DNA of 64,000 nt from the NCBI GenBank assembly GCA_963732795.1, contig CAVTAV010000003.1, positions 210,384 to 274,383 of the forward strand. Reading direction: 5' to 3'. This document shows, piece by piece, positions 58,949 through 64,000 of this stretch; the first letter of the stretch is position 1, and each line of letters opens with the position of its first letter. A program made the translations under genes and the position numbers. Origin of the DNA: CAVTAV01 sp963732795. Lineage in GTDB: Bacteria; Pseudomonadota; Alphaproteobacteria; CAVTAV01. The notes under the pieces were generated by a model. The model did not search any database. It was not told where the DNA came from and worked only from the letters and a program-made list of their open reading frames with translations.

Positions 58949-59385
58949 ATGCACCAGTGGATCGCTTTGCACGTTCTGGAAGACCTTGAGCGAGACTTCG
59001 ACGAAGGCCGCGAGTATGTCTTGATGCAAGCTATTGAAGTTTGCGCGATGAGCGATCTCCCGATGCCCGATTGGCGGCTACCCAGGTCATCAAAAGGACC
59101 AGAGACGTTCATTGGGGTAGGCTGAAGTCCTGGACGAGGCGTTTCCGACGTCCTTCCAAGAAGGGTACCCGCTTAGGGAAGGTTGAGGAAAACGTTCTCC
59201 CGGCATTCCGTATCCGACAGCGTATTGCCGAGCTTCGAATGGCGAATCCGAAACCGGCTCTCGAGAACCAAGTTCTTCGAATAATCGGCAAGGAGTTCGG
59301 AGTGAGCTGCAGCAAGTGCAGCAAGCTCTACCACCAACACCAAGACCCATCACGAGAAATACAAGATCCTGGTCGCGAACCTTAG
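58949..59385 (+). CDS. Hypothetical protein often linked to such integrases, frameshifted
   Basis: ATG 58949 opens MHQWIALHVLEDLERDFDEG and SDLPMPDWRL; a frame change near 59065 leads to QVIKRTRDVHWGRLKSW, FRRPSKKGTRLGKVEENVLP and IIGKEFGVSCSKCSKLYHQH. I recall the order of these parts (helix, P-W, K-S-W, G-x-R motif, helical tail) from small proteins encoded immediately downstream of DUF4102 integrases. Function unknown. Translation may begin earlier, as another frame upstream (MIELIQYGAPAAVEVEP) could belong to it. Confidence 0.45.
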
Positions 59386-59552
59386 ACAGGCTATTTCCTG
59401 ACAGAAGGAGTAGTTTCCGAGTGTTTGATAGCGAGCTCTAGGACCGTGCCCTGGGGAGGGCTTAACCGAACAGCGTTTGCAGAGAGCTGCGTAAAGCTCG
59501 GCTCAGGTAAGGTTTCTGGACAGATACGCGCACGCGCACGCGCACGCGCGTC
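59386..59552. other. Spacer with hexanucleotide tandem repeat
   Basis: No gene. At 59526-59549 there are exactly four copies of ACGCGC directly before the next start codon. Alternating purine-pyrimidine CG/CA runs like this can slip in copy number and can adopt Z-DNA. Confidence 0.4.
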
Positions 59553-59837
59553 ATGGGGTACGATGAAACTATGGCGTTGATCGACAAGGTTTGCTGTGGC
59601 GCAAGAACCAGGAAGGGAATCCCGTGCCTAGCGACCGTTGAACCTGGAAAGAACCGGTGCAGGCTTCATGGGGGTCGATCGACTGGTCCCAAAACTACCG
59701 AAGGCAGAGCCCGCTCATTGGCCGCCATGCAGCTCGGGCACGCTCGGTGGCGTAGGCGGTCCAGCACGCAAAAAGAGCGAAACTGGTTGGCTGGTCAATC
59801 TTACCTACCTCTTGTTGCGACAAGTAGCAGACCGTAA
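59553..59837 (+). CDS. HGGxSTGPKT-motif small protein
   Basis: 94 aa (or 88 from ATG 59571). CGARTRKGIPCLA followed by GKNRCRLHGGRSTGPKTTEGRARSLAA is the signature of a widespread small family found on mobile elements in proteobacteria, whose Cys and His residues suggest zinc binding. Function unknown. The C-terminal part may be altered by an indel. Confidence 0.6.
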   Translation: MGYDETMALIDKVCCGARTRKGIPCLATVEPGKNRCRLHGGRSTGPKTTEGRARSLAAMQLGHARWRRRSSTQKERNWLAGQSYLPLVATSSRP

Positions 59838-60101
59838 GTTTCGCGGCAGGTCGAGCTGGCAGGTGGAACATGGGGCTGGCGAGCGCGTCAGCCGGTGGCT
59901 TCCTCGGCCTTGTATCCGCGATCCGCAAGGTACAAGAACCCGTCGAAGTAGCTGACCTCAACAATAGGTTGGGTAAAACGTGGCGGCAGACGCGTTTCAG
60001 GCGATACGATAATTTCTATTGGCTTCGCCCAACACTTGCCTTCGGCCACAACTTGATGATTTTGGCCGTTCAGATCGGCTCCTCAATGGCTCCGTCGAAA
60101 C
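59838..60101. other. Stretch with no well-supported gene
   Basis: Weak open frames on both strands (for example MGLASASAGGFLGLVSAIRK from 59870) show no recognisable family and no good ribosome site. Left unassigned. Confidence 0.3.
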
Positions 60102-60512
60102 TCATCTGCATAACGCTCTCTTCTTGAGCTCAGCGATTGTACGTAGGAGATGTCTGCGAAACACGCGGGCATAGTCGCGATTGATGTAGCAGCGTGGCCG
60201 CGCTTCATACAAACGTTCCCGTTGCCGCTGCGCCCGCACCCAAGGAATCAAATCCCAGTTACGCTGCCCTAGCAACATCCAGTCGGGTAGTGGCTTGAGT
60301 TCCTTGCGATGGAGGTCAAGAACGTAGCTCATCCATGCGGCAGTGGCTTCGGGCGTCTCTAGATCTTCCGGCAATTCCTCTTCGATCAATGCCGCTACGC
60401 GACCGGTATGCAGCACACCACCAACCATCACGACATTCCGAAAAGATTTGCCGCTGAGACCGTTTGATGCCGTCAGATCGCAAAATCGAAAGCGAAATCC
60501 TACCGTCTCCAT
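60102..60512 (-). CDS. Hypothetical protein of the island
   Basis: About 136 residues from ATG 60512 (METVGFRFRFCDLTASNG), rich in Arg and Trp: LETPEATAAWMSYVLDLHRK, PDWMLLGQRNWDLIPWVRAQ, DYARVFRRHLLRTIAELKK. Helical, basic C-terminus, possibly nucleic-acid binding. No family recognised. It follows the next upstream minus-strand gene by 22 bp, as an operon would. Confidence 0.45.
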   Translation of the reverse strand: METVGFRFRFCDLTASNGLSGKSFRNVVMVGGVLHTGRVAALIEEELPEDLETPEATAAWMSYVLDLHRKELKPLPDWMLLGQRNWDLIPWVRAQRQRERLYEARPRCYINRDYARVFRRHLLRTIAELKKRALCR

Positions 60513-60534
60513 AGTGTATTGAGCGGGACGAGGC

Positions 60535-60858
60535 TCAAAACCTAAAGCCAAGAGATTGATTAGCGTTGAGCAGGTCATTCAATGTCATCAAAATAAAAAT
60601 CCGGAGTCCTGAATTATACTTTCCGTTCTTTTCGTACCAAAGCCGATCCCGCTCCTTCTTTAGCGCCAATCGCCTTGAGTGCGCGTCCTGCTTCAGTCTC
60701 TTCTTATCTTCGCGCCTTTTTTGAACACTGGCTGGTGCGTCATATTCGGCGCGGGCGCGGCGTTCCGCCTCCAAGGCTTCGTGATGTTCCTGCATGGCCT
60801 GAAGGACGCCTCCGGCCCAAGTGCCCGCCAAGCGGAACTCGATGTCTCGACCTACCAT
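60535..60858 (-). CDS. Hypothetical coiled-coil protein of the island
   Basis: 107 residues, MVGRDIEFRLAGTWAGGVLQ followed by a strongly charged helix (EERRARAEYDAPASVQKRRED-type, KKRLKQDAHSRRLALKKERD). No family recognised. It may be the C-terminal part of a longer product with the gene at 60906-61170 if a further indel exists in the 47-bp gap. Confidence 0.4.
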   Translation of the reverse strand: MVGRDIEFRLAGTWAGGVLQAMQEHHEALEAERRARAEYDAPASVQKRREDKKRLKQDAHSRRLALKKERDRLWYEKNGKYNSGLRIFILMTLNDLLNANQSLGFRF

Positions 60859-60905
60859 CGGAACGCCACAATAGAGATCGAACAGTATGCAACGAACTGC
60901 ACGTT

Positions 60906-61170
60906 CTAGGGGCGATACGGCATCGTAGGGCTGGTGCTGAGAACGACCTGAGGTGTCGTTGCGGGATTGACTTTACCGAGCGCCTCAGCGATCTGGATAG
61001 CGCTTTGGCGGTCCATGCTGAGTCGCTGTGGCTGACCTGTGGCATCCGCTAACGCCGAAAGTACGCCCTGGCGAAACTCTCCTGGCCCCACAAGTCGTGC
61101 AGTAAATTTTTGTGCAGACCTTCTTGCGTACGGATTCTGCAAGATAGGCCTCAAGCCAGTTAGAACTCAT
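60906..61170 (-). CDS. Hypothetical protein with Cys motif, one frameshift
   Basis: 87 aa after repair: MSSNWLEAYLAESVRKKVCT, then KIYCTTCGA (C-x-x-C), and after an insertion near 61078 REFRQGVLSALADATGQ, MDRQSAIQIAEALGKVN. The C-x-x-C could be a zinc knuckle. Unknown family. Confidence 0.4.
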
Positions 61171-61291
61171 GGGCCGACATCCACTCTACTACGGCACAGT
61201 ATTGCAGTTTCTCGTCATTTTGTCATCGATATGAACCGCTGTGCCGCGCTTGTTCGCAAACTTCGGGTCCGCCCATCGGGTGTCGTTGAAG

Positions 61292-62216
61292 TCAAATGAA
61301 GCGGTCCACCGCGACAAACTTGGCGCGGTCTAAGTCGGCTTCCCCATCCCATCTATAGGCGACCAGCTTTCCACCCGGCTTGGCGACGCTGTAGTCGAGG
61401 CAGGCGATATTGGGCGCCAACGGGCGGGGCACGCCTTCAAACCAGTAATGGCCGATAAAGACTGGCTTTTCGTTGACGCCGTATTCGATGAGGTGATCAC
61501 CGTCGATGATGTCGTCCGGGATGTGGGTGAGCGCGCTTTCCGGCCCTAAAAACGCATCGCGATAAGTTTTGGCATTCGCCCACCAACGGACCCTAATGTG
61601 ATGGCGCATGTGGCCATCTGGATCGAGAAAATGAGCACCATTCGGGAGGGGGGCTTCCTTACCCTTGAGCAAGGTCTCGATGGCGTGAAACTGCCAGGAA
61701 TTCCGATCGGCGGAGGCATGGAGGAGTTTTTCCCCCAGGAGGTTACTTCCGTCCTGAAATTCCTCGACTTTCGCGATAATCTCTCGGTCCCAACAGGCAT
61801 GAACGACCCTTAGACCATCAAGATCCAGCCAGAGAGGCAACGTCTTAAACCATTCGATGGTGTCGGCCCAATCGAGCGGTTCTCGCTCATAGACATCCAG
61901 AAAGGCTCGGTGCTGTCGCCTGTTCTTATCGTCCCGGTCCCGGAGGTATCCGTCGGCCGCTTCCTTTGGCGTAAAATACGCGATCGCGTTGTATTCGTGG
62001 TTGCCCATGACCGCGAGCGCGTTCTTGCTCGATCATGGGGCGGACTAAATCGATGACTTCTCTTTGTTCGGGCCCCCGGTCGATAAAGTCGCCAAGAAAG
62101 ATCGCCTTTCGGTTCGGACACGAATAGACGTCGCCCTTCCGCGTATATCCCAGCCTGTCGAGTAATGCTTCAAGCTCCCGAGCATGGCCATGGATATCCC
62201 CGATAAGGTCGTACAT
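61292..62216 (-). CDS. Metallophosphoesterase, one frameshift
   Basis: Calcineurin-like phosphoesterase, 307 aa after repair. MYDLIGDIHGHARELEALL (D-x-H), KAIFLGDFIDRGPEQREV (GDxxDRG) and, after an insertion near 62015, AVMGNHEYNAIAYF (GNHE) are the metal-binding motifs; a further His is in RVVHACWD and IGHYWFEG. It resembles bacterial PrpE/ApaH-like phosphatases that act on phosphoproteins or dinucleotides. The start overlaps the upstream gene's stop by one base (TGATG), so the two are co-translated. Confidence 0.8.
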
Positions 62217-62893
62217 CAGAGGCTTCTGACATCGAAATAGACGTGGTGGACGAAGCGCGAGAGTTTGTTCCGTTCGACGCCCAAATACGTCTCGATTGCC
62301 TTAACGGCGCCCCGCCATTCGTCGACGGTCTCCGGCCCGTTCATCTCCGTATCCCCCACGAAATAGAGGAACACGAGATGCGCTGGGATTTTGTTTAGAA
62401 CCCGCAGGAAATAGAGATGTGCTAGCCGGTTGGTGACTTGGTAGAAGGTGCCCGCCCAGTCGGCATCGGGGTTGCCGTTTAGGTACTTCTTCGTCTCATC
62501 GAGGCTGGTCCGGATCTTGGCCAGCGACTGTGCGGAGGCACGGGAAGGGGGCGAGACCGCTTCGCGGATATGCGACTTCGCTTCGACCAACAAGACCTCA
62601 GCCTTACCGCCGCTGGTTCGAGCCAGACCGTCCCATACGGGGCCACCCTTGGGCCAGAAATCCTCTAGCGGCCGCCTGTTTGGGCTGAGCCCGAGCTTGG
62701 CCAGAAAAGCTTGGTCCTGATACTCGCGGTAGTCTTCCGCGGCCAAAGGCGACACCCATGCGATGGTTTGGCCAGACAGATCCGATGCCTCAGCTAGGAT
62801 TGCTTCGTTCAAGGCGTCAGGATCGTCTTTGACCAGCGTCTGAAGCCAGAACTGGCTTCCTCGCTCGGCTCGTCCTGCTTCCAGTGTTGGCAA
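62216..62893 (-). CDS. PD-(D/E)XK-like protein of the island operon
   Basis: 225 residues, MPTLEAGRAERGSQFWLQTL. The stretch PVWDGLARTSGGKAEVLLVEAKSH has the order Asp, then E-A-K expected of a PD-(D/E)XK nuclease core; helices follow (SLDETKKYLNGN, YFLRVLNKIPAHLVFLYFVG). No exact family recognised. Coupled to the metallophosphoesterase and 14 bp after the DUF4268 gene. Restriction-like activity is inferred only. Confidence 0.55.
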   Translation of the reverse strand: MPTLEAGRAERGSQFWLQTLVKDDPDALNEAILAEASDLSGQTIAWVSPLAAEDYREYQDQAFLAKLGLSPNRRPLEDFWPKGGPVWDGLARTSGGKAEVLLVEAKSHIREAVSPPSRASAQSLAKIRTSLDETKKYLNGNPDADWAGTFYQVTNRLAHLYFLRVLNKIPAHLVFLYFVGDTEMNGPETVDEWRGAVKAIETYLGVERNKLSRFVHHVYFDVRSL

Positions 62894-62907
62894 ATCAGGT
62901 CGGTTCC

Positions 62908-63924
62908 CTATTCGGCGGCCCGCCCGTGAAACTGGACTGCCGGGTCACCATCCCAATCATCCGCGTTCAATTCTCTGACGCGAGGCGCGAAGATCCGATG
63001 GAACTCGTTCAGCCGTTGAGCTAGCCACTCGTGCTGTTGGGGCCAGTCTGACCTATTCTCTGGATCAACGTCGTTAAGGTAACTCGAAATCCGGCAATCG
63101 CGTCGAGCGGGTAGCTCTTCCCAATTCAGCGGATAGCCAAGTTCCTGTTCGATCGCTTCCTTTTCTCTCTCCAACAGTCCGAAGAACGCCTTCGCTTTGT
63201 CTCCGGAGATATAGAGTTCAGCTTGAACCCGGTTCTTCGGGCGGACCATGGTGGCACTTAGGTGGAATTCACTGCGACCGACGCTGTAGGACATCCAGGA
63301 TTGCGGCTGCGGCTTCCTATTGCCCGATACTGGTCCGGCCAGTTTATCCAAAACCTTCTGGAAATCCGTCCAGTAATCACGCTGCATGACGCGGATTTCT
63401 GACAGCTCTCCTTCGTCAATAGTGCGAGCAGCTTGCGATACGGAACGGGACCAGTCGTTTGGCTTCGATACGACATTAAACTTCGGTGCTGCCAGTGAGT
63501 CCCCAATCTTCCATAACTCGACCTCCAGGCCGAAAAATCGGAAGCTGTCGTCGGTGATCTTGTTCAGCCAATCCAGCGTGGAACGATGTTCTTCCGTAAA
63601 GCGCGCCGCGATCCAAACGATAGTGACGGCCTGTAGACCGGATGCGTAGGTAAGTAGCTGGCCTAAGTGGTTATGGTCTGTACGCTCCAACTGATTTTCA
63701 ACGAGCACCCAGGCATCTGTTCCGATGTCTTTACAAAGGATATCGGCGCGAAACGGGCCGACGGCCTTTTCCTGGGCCTCCATTTCGAGATCGATACCGA
63801 GTGTTTCGCCGAGAATCGCAAGGTTTTCGGCCCTCGCAAGCCAAGGTGTGAAGTCGGCAGCTTCACTGACCCAGATATCGCGAAGCTCAACTCGTTCAAG
63901 TCGACCGAGGGGTTGACCAGTCAT
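62908..63924 (-). CDS. DUF4268 domain protein with N-terminal nuclease-like fold
   Basis: 338 residues from ATG 63924, chosen because GGAGG lies 6 bp upstream; a longer start at 63978 is possible. The N-terminal part (FRADILCKDIGTDAWVLVENQLE, TDHNHLGQLLTYASGLQAVTIVWIA) is an endonuclease-like D...E-x-Q arrangement common to DUF4268 proteins. The C-terminal DUF4268 part contains AELYISGDKAKAFFGLLEREKEAIEQELG. It is the first gene of a minus-strand operon in an integrase island, as expected of a defence or restriction-type function. No experimental role is known to me. Confidence 0.7.
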   Translation of the reverse strand: MTGQPLGRLERVELRDIWVSEAADFTPWLARAENLAILGETLGIDLEMEAQEKAVGPFRADILCKDIGTDAWVLVENQLERTDHNHLGQLLTYASGLQAVTIVWIAARFTEEHRSTLDWLNKITDDSFRFFGLEVELWKIGDSLAAPKFNVVSKPNDWSRSVSQAARTIDEGELSEIRVMQRDYWTDFQKVLDKLAGPVSGNRKPQPQSWMSYSVGRSEFHLSATMVRPKNRVQAELYISGDKAKAFFGLLEREKEAIEQELGYPLNWEELPARRDCRISSYLNDVDPENRSDWPQQHEWLAQRLNEFHRIFAPRVRELNADDWDGDPAVQFHGRAAE

Positions 63925-64000
63925 CTGAACCTCCGCCGGGGCGGGCACATAGGGAGAGTTGTATGGTCTCGTTATCACGGTCCACTTTCGAAAAGCTTAC

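Noticed and set aside
59870..60127. 85-codon + strand ORF
   Set aside because: No ribosome site, no family, and it overlaps the minus-strand gene at 60102; treated as chance.
57371..64000. CRISPR array or defence repeats in the island
   Set aside because: No spaced direct repeats of 24-40 bp were seen; the only tandem repeat is the short ACGCGC run.

Overview
This window is GC-rich chromosomal DNA from an alphaproteobacterium. The evidence is CtrA, ChpT and SciP (DUF1153), a PhoR-Pst-PhoU-PhoB locus, a Caulobacter-type fliF-fliG-fliH-fliN-flbD block with a sigma-54 flagellar regulator, and an alphaproteobacterial-type elongator tRNA-Met. An exosortase A (XrtA/PEP-CTERM) exopolysaccharide locus suggests an environmental, biofilm-forming, motile lineage, perhaps Rhodospirillales-like. 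I cannot place it below class.

Layout. (1) 0.1-12.2 kb, + strand: XrtA exopolysaccharide locus with chain-length determinant, tyrosine autokinase, outer-membrane barrel, AAA ATPase, polysaccharide deacetylase, FemAB-like protein, glycosyltransferase, XrtA-EpsI and an asparagine-synthase-like amidotransferase. (2) 12.1-20.4 kb, - strand: alpha/beta hydrolase, small membrane protein, then phoB, phoU, pstB, pstA, pstC, pstS and phoR. (3) 20.6-23.4 kb, + strand: a poorly characterised operon of Tat-like secreted small protein, PqqD-like chaperone, HprK-related kinase and nucleotidyltransferase. (4) 23.5-31 kb: two small proteins, then chpT and cheA-cheW-cheY-cheB-cheR; CheA carries an internal truncated-haemoglobin domain and a C-terminal receiver. 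(5) 31-32.8 kb: a CmcJ/NvfI-like oxygenase and ctrA. (6) 33-56 kb: flagellar genes (fliI, fliJ, fliK-like, flhG, flhF, flhA, flbD, motA, fliN, fliH, fliG, fliF, sciP, flgE, flgD, fliK, flgK, flgL). (7) 56.1-57.4 kb: mnmA and tRNA-Met. (8) 57.4-64 kb: an island beginning at the tRNA-Met 3' end, with a tyrosine integrase, several unknown small genes and a compact minus-strand operon of DUF4268 protein, PD-(D/E)XK-like protein and metallophosphoesterase.

How the genes work together. CtrA, ChpT, SciP and FlbD are the regulators expected to time flagellum construction, and they sit among the flagellar and chemotaxis genes they would control. The XrtA locus builds and exports a polysaccharide and anchors proteins at the envelope. 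The Pst/Pho genes import phosphate and sense its shortage.

Quality warning. More than twenty conserved genes are broken by one or more single-base indels, mostly an extra base and often a doubled base, while product lengths become normal once the indels are undone. This looks like unpolished sequence, not gene decay. Coordinates here span the whole inferred gene across its frameshifts. An apparent FlhF-FlhG fusion and an apparent kinase-barrel fusion are artefacts of these indels.
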